Source: Arthrobacter liuii (GTDB lineage: Bacteria > Actinomycetota > Actinomycetes > Actinomycetales > Micrococcaceae). Taken from it: DNA of 64,000 bases. A model generated the notes under the pieces. That model was not told where the DNA came from. It did no database searches and saw nothing but the letters and a program-made list of their open reading frames with translations. The number at the start of each line of letters is the position of its first letter. Positions within the stretch are counted from its first letter, which is position 1. The position numbers and the translations under genes are program-made. This document shows positions 55,086 to 63,935 of the stretch, piece by piece. Location of the stretch: NCBI RefSeq assembly GCF_014639275.1, contig NZ_BMFW01000015.1, positions 28,433 to 92,432 of the forward strand, read 5' to 3'.

Positions 55086-56060
55086 ATGACCGGATTAAGC
55101 GTTAGTGCCGCCGCCATAACGGCCCGCGGCCTTCTCAAGAATCCGAACTGTCATGAAGTGGTGAGGCAATTGTCGATTTCGCCCCAACTTCCAGCTCTGT
55201 TTGCCGAGCCGGGACTTTTATCTTCACAGGCCTCGATCAGCGTAGTCATTCCAACGCTGAACGAGGAAAAGAACCTCCCCTGGGTTCTCCGCCGGATGCC
55301 CGCCTACGTGGATGAGGTGATCATCGTGGACGGCCGCTCGCAGGACAAAACTGTGGAAGTGGCCAAGGCACTGCGTGCCGACGTAGTGGTGGTCAACGAA
55401 ACCCGTAAAGGGAAAGGTGTGGCCCTCCGTGCCGGTTTCGCAGCGGCAACCGGGGATATCATCGTGATGCTGGACGCAGACGGCAGTATGGACCCGCAAG
55501 AGATCGGCTGGTTCGTTGCACCGCTCCAGCATGATTTCGATTTCGTGAAGGGATCCCGGCACGTCACTGGCGGCGGGTCAGAAGACCTGACGCGGCTCCG
55601 GAAGGCCGGTAACAGGGCACTGACCGGACTCGCGAACGCAGTACTGCACAGCAATTACTCGGATCTTTGCTATGGCTACATCGCCTTCCGGCGGGAATGC
55701 CTGGAAGTGCTGGAGCTACAGTCCGACGGTTTCGAGATCGAAACCGAGCTCATTGTCCGCGCGGCGAGGGGGGGCTTGCGGATCGCTGAGGTCCCCAGCC
55801 TTGAGCTGGACCGGATCTCCGGGGCATCCAACCTTCAGACGTTCCGCGACGGCTGGCGGGTCCTGCACACGCTGGCCCGGGAATGCACCCTTTGGGAGGC
55901 GCCCACAGCGGGTGCCCGCCCTGAGGCGCTCCGCCGCGTGCGGTACACGTACTCCAACGTCCGCTTTCCGAGGCTTCCGGTGGATCCGCACAGTGTCCTC
56001 GCTCCGGCCGTGAAACCGCAGGAAGCGCTTGTTGCAGCGGTGGTGGCCCAGCATGCTTGA
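55086..56060 (+). CDS. GT2 family glycosyltransferase (polyprenol-phosphate-sugar type)
   Basis: The 324-residue product has a ~45-residue N-terminal extension, then a GT-A fold with VVIPTLNEEKNLPWVLRRMP, IIVDGRSQDKTVEVAKAL and the metal motif MLDADGSMD. It continues GYIAFRRECLEVL and FEIETELIVRAARGGLRIAEVP, close to dolichyl-phosphate-mannose-synthase-like enzymes. It probably forms a lipid-linked sugar for the downstream membrane glycosyltransferase; that is inference. A TTG at 55062 is an alternative start. It overlaps the next gene by 8 bp. Confidence 0.88.
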   Translation: MTGLSVSAAAITARGLLKNPNCHEVVRQLSISPQLPALFAEPGLLSSQASISVVIPTLNEEKNLPWVLRRMPAYVDEVIIVDGRSQDKTVEVAKALRADVVVVNETRKGKGVALRAGFAAATGDIIVMLDADGSMDPQEIGWFVAPLQHDFDFVKGSRHVTGGGSEDLTRLRKAGNRALTGLANAVLHSNYSDLCYGYIAFRRECLEVLELQSDGFEIETELIVRAARGGLRIAEVPSLELDRISGASNLQTFRDGWRVLHTLARECTLWEAPTAGARPEALRRVRYTYSNVRFPRLPVDPHSVLAPAVKPQEALVAAVVAQHA

Positions 56061-57057
56061 CCGCGCCAAACCCCTGTCCGTGTCAGTGGTGATCTGCGCC
56101 TACACGTCAGAGCGGTGGGGTCTGCTGCTGGACGTCATCGAATCAATCCGGAACCAAACTCTCGCCCCGGACCAGGTGCTTGTGGTCATCGACCACAACG
56201 AGGACCTGTACGAGCGGCTCATCGAGATCGTCGACGACGTCACGGTACTTGAGAGCACGGGCCTGCCCGGGTTGTCCGGCGCCCGCAATACAGGCGTGGG
56301 TTTCGCCGAATCCGACATCGTCGCCTTCCTTGATGACGACGCCGAGGCTGCACCGGATTGGCTGGAGCGCCTGGTTGCGCTGTACGACGATCCGGATGTC
56401 CTGGCCGTGGGCGGGAAGGTGGTCCCCATGTGGGAGGCCGGCCGGCCTGGGTACTTCGCCGAGGAGCTGGACTGGATCGTTGGGTGCAGCCACCGCGGCT
56501 TGCCCCGCGTAGCGTCTGAAGTCCGCAATGTCATCGGCGCCAACATGTCCTTCAGGCTGGAGGTGCTGCGGCAGGTGGGCGGCTTCAACCAGTCGCTGGG
56601 CCGCAGAGGCACTTTGCCCCTGGGGTGCGAGGAGACCGAGATATGCATCCGCTCCCGGATAGGCTCTCCGGGCTCGCGCATTGTCTACGAACCCGCGGCG
56701 CTGGTCCGCCACCACGTTCCCGCATCCAGGGGAACCTGGCGCTACATGATGTCCAGGTCCTGGTCCGAGGGCTTGTCCAAAGCTCAGGTCAGCCAGCTGG
56801 TCGGCCACAAACGGGCCCTTGGGCCGGAACGCCGTTATGTCCGCAGTGTGCTCCCGCGCGCGGTGTTCACTGGCCTGAAGTCGTGGGGACGGGACGGCAG
56901 CCCCGACGGGTTGGGCCGCGCCGGCGCCGTCATTGCGGTCCTGGCCTGCACTGCTGCCGGGTACTTCCAAGGGCGCCGGCTCCAGCGTTGGACGGGCCGG
57001 GAAGAAGGGGACCAGGTCTTGGTCGTGGCGGGCGGGCAGTGGAGGGAAGTGCAGTGA
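56053..57057 (+). CDS. GT2 family glycosyltransferase
   Basis: The 334-residue product starts ATG CTT GAC and shows SVVICAYTSERWGLLLDVIESI, LPGLSGARNTGV, the metal motif FLDDDAEAAPDWLE, and a catalytic-loop region ANMSFRLEVLRQVGGFNQSLG. It looks like a GalNAc/rhamnosyl-type GT2 with a C-terminal amphipathic region. The donor and acceptor are unknown. The ATG overlaps the previous gene by 8 bp. Confidence 0.88.
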   Translation: MLDRAKPLSVSVVICAYTSERWGLLLDVIESIRNQTLAPDQVLVVIDHNEDLYERLIEIVDDVTVLESTGLPGLSGARNTGVGFAESDIVAFLDDDAEAAPDWLERLVALYDDPDVLAVGGKVVPMWEAGRPGYFAEELDWIVGCSHRGLPRVASEVRNVIGANMSFRLEVLRQVGGFNQSLGRRGTLPLGCEETEICIRSRIGSPGSRIVYEPAALVRHHVPASRGTWRYMMSRSWSEGLSKAQVSQLVGHKRALGPERRYVRSVLPRAVFTGLKSWGRDGSPDGLGRAGAVIAVLACTAAGYFQGRRLQRWTGREEGDQVLVVAGGQWREVQ

Positions 57058-57183
57058 ATTGATATGCCAATTCGATGGCACGGACAAACCCTGGCAAGGT
57101 GCGGCGGTCACGCAATGCGGACAAGGGAATCAGGTATCAGAATCACGCGATCAAAGGTCAGGCTTATGAAATCGAGGAAAAAC

Positions 57184-57915
57184 ATGAAAACCAGGTTTTT
57201 TACCACGGCTGCAACCATCCTTGCCATACCCATTGTCACAGGTTCACTTGCTGCAGTTCCGGCGCAAGCGGCAACTGCCTGCAGGGTGGGGACGCCTGCC
57301 CCTGCAGACAGTTACCCCGGCACTGTGGTGACGGCGAACAACTTTGAATCGGGAACACTGAGTGGCTTCCTTGTGAAGACGTCCGGGACAGGCACCGCAA
57401 GCGTCACGTCGACAATTGCCAAGTCCGGCACCTGTTCGGCTTACCTCCATGCCACTGCCGATGCAGGCTCCATAGCTGACTTTTCAAGTGCTTTACCAGC
57501 GCCGTCCGCCGGTGCTTATGCAGATGGATGGTTTGATATCAGCCAGGCTGGTGTTTCTGGCAACGATGTCCCGTATTTCCGGTTTTTCTCAGGCAACACT
57601 CGTTTCGCCGACATATACAGATACAACAGCAATGGTCAATTGTGGCTTCAGGTTCTATCACCCAGTGGGAGTTTCACATATACGAAGCTGATGGCCTCGA
57701 GCATCACGCTTAACAGCTGGCACCACGTAGTCATGCATGCTGTACCGAAAGGAACGGCCACCACGGTACAAGTGTGGTTCGACAACGTAGCTGTCTTCTC
57801 GGGGCAGGTCAGCACAGTGGCCACCTCCGTGGATCGGATCCAGCTTGGTTCTGAGCATGACCGACAACTAGGGGATACCCACATCGATAATCTAATCGTA
57901 AAGGCAGGCTCCTGA
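57184..57915 (+). CDS. Secreted lectin-fold protein (LamG/concanavalin-like)
   Basis: The product has a signal peptide ending VPAQA and an all-beta domain of about 200 residues (NNFESGTLSGFLVKTSGTGTASV ... WHHVVMHAVPKGTATTVQVWFDN ... DRIQLGSEHD). This resembles the laminin-G/concanavalin-type carbohydrate-binding folds. ATG 57184 follows GAGGAAA and gives 243 residues; ATG 57166 is an alternative (AAAGG upstream). It shares one base with the next gene. No catalytic motif is visible, so it is probably a sugar-binding protein for this cluster. Confidence 0.75.
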   Translation: MKTRFFTTAATILAIPIVTGSLAAVPAQAATACRVGTPAPADSYPGTVVTANNFESGTLSGFLVKTSGTGTASVTSTIAKSGTCSAYLHATADAGSIADFSSALPAPSAGAYADGWFDISQAGVSGNDVPYFRFFSGNTRFADIYRYNSNGQLWLQVLSPSGSFTYTKLMASSITLNSWHHVVMHAVPKGTATTVQVWFDNVAVFSGQVSTVATSVDRIQLGSEHDRQLGDTHIDNLIVKAGS

Positions 57916-59015
57916 TGAGCGGCACAAACCTGATCAGGCTCTCACCGAGCCGACACGCAACGTCCACCACCTTCGACGTACACGGCCTGGTTGCCATTCA
58001 CGTCGAGGCAGGGACGCCGGGGGAAGACCAACTGCGTGACATGCTGGCACCCTTTATCGGAGATTCTTCAGCGTCTCTGCAGTTGCAGGTGAGCGGGACT
58101 ACCACTGAATTTCCCGCTCAATCGCATGCCGAGGACGCTTATCGTTACACCGATACTTCCCTTTTCCTTCCCGCAGACCGTGTACAGGTGATCCAAACTC
58201 CAAACGGCTACCGGGTTGAAGGTCGGGGCGAGTTGCTGACTGCCGTGGTACCCCTCCTGGATCGGCTGTGCGTGCGTGCAGAAACGGCTATGGTGCACGC
58301 TGCCATGGTGAACTACAAGGGTGCCGGCGTGCTGCTGCCGGCATGGGGGGGTGTAGGAAAAACAAGTACTGTCGCCAAGCTTCTTGCTGTTCCGGGTGTC
58401 GGCTTCATGGCCGATGACTGGGGATTCTTCGGGGCTGACGGGATGCTTTCGAGCTACGCGAAACCCATGTTCATCAAACCGCACCACCGCTCCATCTACC
58501 CTGACCTCTTCCAGGGAAGTCGGAAACCGCTCGCACCGGGCTGGCTGATTCCGCCACTTTCACGTGCGGCAACTGCCGTCCACCCTGTTATTGTGCGGTA
58601 TCCACGGACCGCTTCCTTCACCCGCCGCTGGTCACCTGAACATCGCATGGTTCATCCTGAGGAAGTATTCGGCCCGGAAAATATCTCATCGAGTGCACCG
58701 GCACGGCTGGCAATCTTCTTGGAGCGCTTTGACGGGGTCGAAGCCGAATGGGAACCCCGCAGCGTCGAGTGGATGACCTCGAGGATAGTCGGGAATTTTC
58801 ATTCAGAGCTTCCACTTGTCTCCCGGCGACTCATAGAAGCGCTGGGGGCCACGGGACTCGTGCCCCTTGATGATTATTTCGGGCAGAAGGCTGAAATCAT
58901 CTCATCGGCGTTGAAGGCGGTCCCCTGCTCACGTTTGCGTCTGCCTATCACGTGGTCCGCCGATCGGGCTTCCGACTACGTCTCCAAGCTGGTTCGTTCC
59001 CAGTTGGATACTTAA
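57915..59015 (+). CDS. HprK-like P-loop protein
   Basis: The 366-residue product has a P-loop AWGGVGKTSTVAKLL (about 143-157) preceded by an HPr-kinase-like strand (LLDRLCVRAETAMVHAAMVNYKGAGVLL). FMADDWGFFGADG is a possible Walker B/metal site. The combination resembles the HprK C-terminal kinase domain and HprK-like proteins found in glycan or lasso-peptide clusters. No HPr gene is in the window, so classical carbon-catabolite control is unlikely. The start shares one base with the previous gene. Confidence 0.75.
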   Translation: MSGTNLIRLSPSRHATSTTFDVHGLVAIHVEAGTPGEDQLRDMLAPFIGDSSASLQLQVSGTTTEFPAQSHAEDAYRYTDTSLFLPADRVQVIQTPNGYRVEGRGELLTAVVPLLDRLCVRAETAMVHAAMVNYKGAGVLLPAWGGVGKTSTVAKLLAVPGVGFMADDWGFFGADGMLSSYAKPMFIKPHHRSIYPDLFQGSRKPLAPGWLIPPLSRAATAVHPVIVRYPRTASFTRRWSPEHRMVHPEEVFGPENISSSAPARLAIFLERFDGVEAEWEPRSVEWMTSRIVGNFHSELPLVSRRLIEALGATGLVPLDDYFGQKAEIISSALKAVPCSRLRLPITWSADRASDYVSKLVRSQLDT

Positions 59016-59028
59016 GGGGGGCGAGAGC

Positions 59029-61143
59029 TTGGACACGGATATTCTCGACGTCTCGGTAATTATCCCGGCCCGCAACGCCGCACACTGGCTGGCAGAATGC
59101 CTTGAGTCAGTTCGAAGCCAGAATCCCCGGGAAATAATCGTTGTCGACGGCTGTTCCCGGGACGCGACGGTTGAGATCGCAAGGTCTTACGGTGCCCGCG
59201 TTCTCTCGGATGAGGGACGCGGGTTGCCGGCGGCCCGGATGCTGGGGACTCGAAATGCTGTCTGCCAGACGGTTGCGCTTATAGATGCGGACGTAGTGCT
59301 GCCTCCTAACTCCTTGCGCGCACTGCTTGCAGAATTCGAAAGCGGCAGTTATGACGGCCTTCAGTTCGGCCTGGTCAGCGAGTCAGACGGTGACGGGTAC
59401 TGGGGGCATGCGCTCGCCTGGCATCACAACCACAGCAGAGTTCGATCGTGGTTTTGTGTGTGCGCAACCCTTATGCGGCGAGAGACGCTGCTTCAGGCTG
59501 GCTTCGATGAGGAGCTCAGCTCCGGGGAGGACGTCGAACTACGCATCCGCCTGCAAAAGGCAGGCTGTCGCCTCGGCGTTTCCACGACTACCCGCGTCAG
59601 GCACCGCTTCGCTGACGACTTTGCGTTCGCCCGCGACCAGTGGCTCCAGGATGGCGCAGGGATGGCCTTCACGATCCGCAAGCATCCGCGCCGGGCATCA
59701 TGGCTCCTGGCTGTGCCCCTGCTGGCCACTGCACGGGGAACACTTTTATCGCTCGTCCAGGCGCCTCGCTATTTGCCTTACTGGACGACATTTTTGATCT
59801 ATAACTATCGGGCTATGATGACCGAGCTTTGTCGCCCCGCAGCGAAGGGCCATTCAGTTGGCGGTAATGCAGCGTTCCTTAGCGCTGCCCGCATCGCGCC
59901 CATGGCAACGGGCTTCCTTTTTTGGGCCTTAGCCGCATCTCTGTTGGATCCCGCCGAACTCGGATTGGCCTCAGCGGTCGTCGCAGCCGCCATGTTAACG
60001 GTGCAACTTGGGATGATGGGCGTCGGATCTGCAACGATGACCCTGTTACCTGAGCAAACGGATGGCGGGCGTCGCCTCATGGCCACCAGCCTGCTGACCG
60101 TGGGGCTTTCATCGCTCGTGGTTGCCATCGGACTTCTTGTCATTACGGGAGCTCTGGGTCCAGGGGTCGGAGAAGCCTGGTCCGATCCCCTGGTCGTTAT
60201 GAACTTCCTCGCGGCCGTCTTGTTTGCCAGCACGGCTTACCAGCTCGACCATATAAACACCGCACTGGCCCGTGCAGACGCGGCACTGGTTCGGAGTCTG
60301 CTGCAGGCCGTCGTTCAGCTTGGAGTTCTCGTGGCCTGCATTGCGTTCGGATCCCGGAGTTTGAATGCTGTGGTAGGCGCAGTTGCGGCCGGTGCCGCAG
60401 CCAGCGTGATCCTGGGGTTGCTTCGCCTGCATCAAGTAGATTTGGGCCCGCGTTGGAAACTCGGGTTGCGGTTCGGACAAATTCGGCGACTGCTGCGGAT
60501 AGCGCTAACGAACCACCCCCTCATGCTCGCGGACAGGGCCCCTTCATATCTGATGCCTCTTGTCGTAGCCGCCTCGCTCAGTGCCTCGGCCACTGCGGCT
60601 TGGTACGTGGTATGGATGCTGGCGTCGGCTGTGTTTTTCGTACCCCAGTCAGCTGGTTTCTCACTGCAGACGAAACTCGCCGGGCCGGAGTCGTCTCCTT
60701 CCATGATTGCGCCTGCGCTGCGGGTCAGTCTCCTACTCACCATTTTGGCCGGCGGCATTATGCTCGGCGCTGGACCGGTGCTTCTGCAGATTCTCGGCCC
60801 GCAGTATGCCCAACAGTGGGTGCTTCTCGCGCTGTTGGTCCCGGCAGTCATCCTGAACTGCGTAACCCAGGTCTACTTCGGTGTTTGCCGCGCCCGGGGC
60901 CACCTGACTGAGGCGACGTGGGTAGCAATGCTTGCTGGTTTTGTCGCGGTCTGGCCTGCGTTCGGCCTAGCCCGCGATTTCGGGTTGCCGGGCATTTCGG
61001 CAGCATGGCTCCTGGCGCAGCTAATCGCCGCTCTGATTTCCGGGTGGCGTTTACGCCGCATTTACCCTCATGGGGATCCAGGGCATACATATCGAATTCC
61101 TGCCCGGAGGCTGATTGGCCGGCGGGGGGTGGACGCCCTGTGA
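59029..61143 (+). CDS. GT2 glycosyltransferase fused to Wzx-like flippase
   Basis: The 704-residue product starts at TTG with GGGGGGCGAGAG upstream. Residues 1 to about 275 form a GT2 domain (VSVIIPARNAAHWLAECLESV, DGCSRDATVEIA, LIDADVVLP, GEDVELRIRLQKAG). The remaining ~420 residues form an O-antigen/teichoic-acid-type flippase of about 12 membrane helices (FLSAARIAPMATGFLFWALAASLLDPAELGLASAVVAAA). Synthesis and export of a repeat unit in one polypeptide is the natural reading, but the join could also be an artefact of an unusual gene fusion. It overlaps the next gene by 4 bp. Confidence 0.85.
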   Translation: MDTDILDVSVIIPARNAAHWLAECLESVRSQNPREIIVVDGCSRDATVEIARSYGARVLSDEGRGLPAARMLGTRNAVCQTVALIDADVVLPPNSLRALLAEFESGSYDGLQFGLVSESDGDGYWGHALAWHHNHSRVRSWFCVCATLMRRETLLQAGFDEELSSGEDVELRIRLQKAGCRLGVSTTTRVRHRFADDFAFARDQWLQDGAGMAFTIRKHPRRASWLLAVPLLATARGTLLSLVQAPRYLPYWTTFLIYNYRAMMTELCRPAAKGHSVGGNAAFLSAARIAPMATGFLFWALAASLLDPAELGLASAVVAAAMLTVQLGMMGVGSATMTLLPEQTDGGRRLMATSLLTVGLSSLVVAIGLLVITGALGPGVGEAWSDPLVVMNFLAAVLFASTAYQLDHINTALARADAALVRSLLQAVVQLGVLVACIAFGSRSLNAVVGAVAAGAAASVILGLLRLHQVDLGPRWKLGLRFGQIRRLLRIALTNHPLMLADRAPSYLMPLVVAASLSASATAAWYVVWMLASAVFFVPQSAGFSLQTKLAGPESSPSMIAPALRVSLLLTILAGGIMLGAGPVLLQILGPQYAQQWVLLALLVPAVILNCVTQVYFGVCRARGHLTEATWVAMLAGFVAVWPAFGLARDFGLPGISAAWLLAQLIAALISGWRLRRIYPHGDPGHTYRIPARRLIGRRGVDAL

Positions 61144-63020
61144 GGACTGCCAAGATTATGTCCCTTACTGGTAGCGTCGATGACTCTTCGCCCGTGACCC
61201 TGGTACAGCGGGACGGGGTTCCTCGCCGCGCCCGGGATAGAGTTCCCCGCTCCCGTTGCATCGCTTTGGCACTGATTGCACTCGTTGCGGTGGTGCTGGG
61301 GGTTAATGCGCTGAGCGAAGTTGACGCCCGGAATATCGGGGAGTTTGGCCTCATCGGAGCACTCCCGACTGGTTACTTTGTCGCAGTTGGACTCAGCCTG
61401 GTGGGGTTCGTGGGGTCGCTCGCCCTGAAGAGGGATGTCCCGGCGCTACTGGGGCTGCAAGTGCTGGTCCTTATCGTCATATTGCACGGTGCCGACCCCA
61501 TCGTGCACGGACTTCCACGCCTGGAAGCCAGCTACAGGCACCTAGGTATTGCGGACTATATTGCGCAATCCGGACAGTTGGACCCAACCATCGATGCATA
61601 TTTCAGTTGGCCTGGATTCTTCGCTCTGTTGGCAATGTTTTCCGAAGCTTCAGGACTGCACGACCTGACGGCGATCGCGACATGGGCACCATTAGGTGTC
61701 AACGTGCTTCTCATGTTGCCCCTCCTGGCGTTGGCGTCTCGCCTAACCTCGCAATGGCGCCAGGCCTGGGCGGCTATATGGGTCTTCTATCTCGCGAGCT
61801 GGGTGGGCCAGGACTACTTGTCCCCGCAGTCATACGCCTTCATTCTGATGATCGTTTTGGTCGCCAGCCTGATGACTGCCTTCGTAGGGTGGGCGCGGCC
61901 CGTGGCACGGAACAAGTTCACTTCCAGGTGGCGGTCTTGGGTAGCGTTCCTCGACCCGACCATTCCGCGGTTCCCGGGAGGAACCGGCCTTTCCAAAAGT
62001 GCTGGGGCATCCCTGACTGTGGCCTGTGCCGTACTGGTGGTGGCAATTACGGCATCCCACCAACTTACCCCTTTTGCAGTTTTCACGGTTGGGGTTGCGT
62101 TATTGGCTATCGGACGGATCAGCATTCGGTTCCTGGTCCCGTTCGCCGGAATATTGGCGTTCGTGTGGCTAGTGGTTGTGGCGGAGCCCTATTGGTCCGG
62201 TCACATCAACCAACTCCTGGGCTCCATCGGCGCCGTAAATTCCACTGTCTCCAAAGCCTTCATCAGCAGAATATCCGGCAGCGAGGCGCACGTCCTGGTC
62301 GTCGCCGCAAGATTGGTCGAATCGGGGCTGATCATAGTGCTGGCAGTTATCGGGATGGTGGTGGCGCACAAGCGCCGTACCCCTTGGCTAACGGCGACCG
62401 CAGGAGCCTTTGCTCCCATTTCCCTGTTTTTGCTCCAGCCCTACGGGGGGGAGTTGTTCCTCCGTCTCTACATGTTCGCATTGCCGTTCGCCGCCTGCTT
62501 GGTTGTTGTAGCCTTCATGCCGAAATCGACGCGGCAGTCGCTGGGGTGGGTTCGGGCAACCGCGTTGGTTGTACTCGGCGGTCTATTGGCGACAACCACA
62601 TTGATCACCCGATACGGAAACGACAGGATGGAAAACTTCACCACAGATGAAATTAGCGTGATTGATGAATTGTATGACAAGGCGCCAGAGGGCTCGATTG
62701 TCATTGAGGCTCTGCACAATACGCCTTGGCGGTTTCAGCAGTATGCGGCCTATAAATACATCACCTTACTGCCAGCTCAGGCGCAGCCGGTCGCCTCCCG
62801 CTTGACATGCGACACGGTCAATAAGATCGCCGGTCATGCCGGCGCATATTTAGTTGTGACCAAGAGCCAACAGGATGCGGCTGATGCCCTTGGAGTCGGA
62901 CCGGCCGGTTCTATTCCAGACTTCTTAAGCGACTGTTCCAAGGATCCGAAATGGTCAGCGGTATATCAAAACGGAGATGGAGTCCTGTTTCACATCGAAG
63001 GAGAAAATCTTGGCAAATAA
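61140..63020 (+). CDS. Polytopic membrane protein, GT-C/polymerase-like
   Basis: From GTG 61140 the product has 626 residues: a cytoplasmic N-terminus (~35 residues) and about 11 membrane helices. A large loop contains HGLPRLEASYRHLGIADYIAQSGQLDPTIDAYFSWPG, with the acidic extracytoplasmic pattern seen in GT-C sugar transferases and O-antigen polymerases. A C-terminal extracytoplasmic domain of ~150 residues follows (MENFTTDEISVIDELYDKAPEG...). An ATG six codons downstream is an alternative start. The start overlaps the flippase gene by 4 bp (GTGA). Confidence 0.78.
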   Translation: MRTAKIMSLTGSVDDSSPVTLVQRDGVPRRARDRVPRSRCIALALIALVAVVLGVNALSEVDARNIGEFGLIGALPTGYFVAVGLSLVGFVGSLALKRDVPALLGLQVLVLIVILHGADPIVHGLPRLEASYRHLGIADYIAQSGQLDPTIDAYFSWPGFFALLAMFSEASGLHDLTAIATWAPLGVNVLLMLPLLALASRLTSQWRQAWAAIWVFYLASWVGQDYLSPQSYAFILMIVLVASLMTAFVGWARPVARNKFTSRWRSWVAFLDPTIPRFPGGTGLSKSAGASLTVACAVLVVAITASHQLTPFAVFTVGVALLAIGRISIRFLVPFAGILAFVWLVVVAEPYWSGHINQLLGSIGAVNSTVSKAFISRISGSEAHVLVVAARLVESGLIIVLAVIGMVVAHKRRTPWLTATAGAFAPISLFLLQPYGGELFLRLYMFALPFAACLVVVAFMPKSTRQSLGWVRATALVVLGGLLATTTLITRYGNDRMENFTTDEISVIDELYDKAPEGSIVIEALHNTPWRFQQYAAYKYITLLPAQAQPVASRLTCDTVNKIAGHAGAYLVVTKSQQDAADALGVGPAGSIPDFLSDCSKDPKWSAVYQNGDGVLFHIEGENLGK

Positions 63021-63390
63021 TTATCTGCTGGCCAGGGCTTCGCTGGCTGGTATTGCCCTCGCCGCAGCCCCACTGGCCTACTCCGGCCCCGGAGCCATCC
63101 GCGCAATCGTTGTGGGCTTATTTCTGCTGACGGGACCGGGAGGGGCCTTTATTTTGTTCATCGGAGTTGAGCGGATGCAAACAGCGTTGGGAAACCGACT
63201 GGCACCGCTGCTCTTGTCACTCACTATGGCCTTGAGCCTGGCTATAGCCGCCCTAAGTGCCACAATCATGCTTTACGTCCACTGGTGGAACCCCTCCTTC
63301 GCAGCTGCTGCCCTCGCATTTTTGTCACTGGGCCTGCTTGCCCTCGGAATCAGGAAACCTGGGCCCCGGCGGACATATTCGGCCGAGTGA
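63010..63390 (+). CDS. Small membrane protein of the polysaccharide cluster
   Basis: TTG 63010 follows AAGGAG and encodes 126 residues with about three to four hydrophobic helices and a basic C-terminus (GIRKPGPRRTYSAE). No family is recognised. The start overlaps the end of the polytopic gene by 11 bp, so it belongs to the same operon. Confidence 0.65.
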   Translation: MANNYLLARASLAGIALAAAPLAYSGPGAIRAIVVGLFLLTGPGGAFILFIGVERMQTALGNRLAPLLLSLTMALSLAIAALSATIMLYVHWWNPSFAAAALAFLSLGLLALGIRKPGPRRTYSAE

Positions 63391-63473
63391 ATCCATCACG
63401 CGGGAGGAGGTCGCGGAAGCGTGCTTTCCTGAATGCCTTCTTGCATAACCAAAGGTGCTTCTAGGAGATATAA

Positions 63474-63935
63474 TTGAAAAGACTCCCATGGGTCATTGGA
63501 ACACTCACGATAATTTTGCTTGCCGTACTTTCATTCGCCGCATGTAAAGTGGTTATTCTTTCTTCAAATGAAGCGTCGTGGTCGAGGGACGTGCATGGGA
63601 CTGGGACCTCGATTACGACGGACAGCCAAGGTGCGGAAGTGGCGCCTCCCAAGAGCGCCCCCAGCAATGCGGTTTCACCTGATGGGGTTGCAATGCCGGT
63701 TGGGGACCTTGCCGGTTGGAAGCAGGTATTTACTGAGGACTTCACGAGTGGAGAGGTGCCGATCGGTGCGTTTCCCGGCCCGGCATATGATGCTAAGTGG
63801 AGTGCAAACTACCTTGACGGAACGCCTGATACGGCCGGACAGATGTATGAATCCAAATCGGGCTACTATCCGTCCAACCTGACTTGGCTCATGGGCCGGG
63901 ATATTTCGGGAGCGTATCGTGCTGACCTGCGGTGA
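63474..63935 (+). pseudogene. GH16-like lipoprotein, apparently truncated
   Basis: TTG 63474 with AGGAGA upstream encodes a signal peptide ending LSFAAC (possible lipobox Cys) and a Ser/Thr/Pro spacer. Residues 80 to about 133 resemble the start of a family-16 beta-glucanase/lyase (GWKQVFTEDFTSGEVPIGAFPGPAYDAKWSANYLDGTPDTAGQMYESKSGYYPS). After SGYYPS the sequence leaves the expected pattern and stops at 153 residues, where the family normally needs ~200 more. A frameshift, deletion or insertion is likely just upstream of 63900. The window ends 65 bp later, so the cause cannot be seen. Confidence 0.65.

Noticed and set aside
58559..58571. TTTCACGTGCGG in the HprK-like gene
   Set aside because: It is a partial parS match lacking the right arm.
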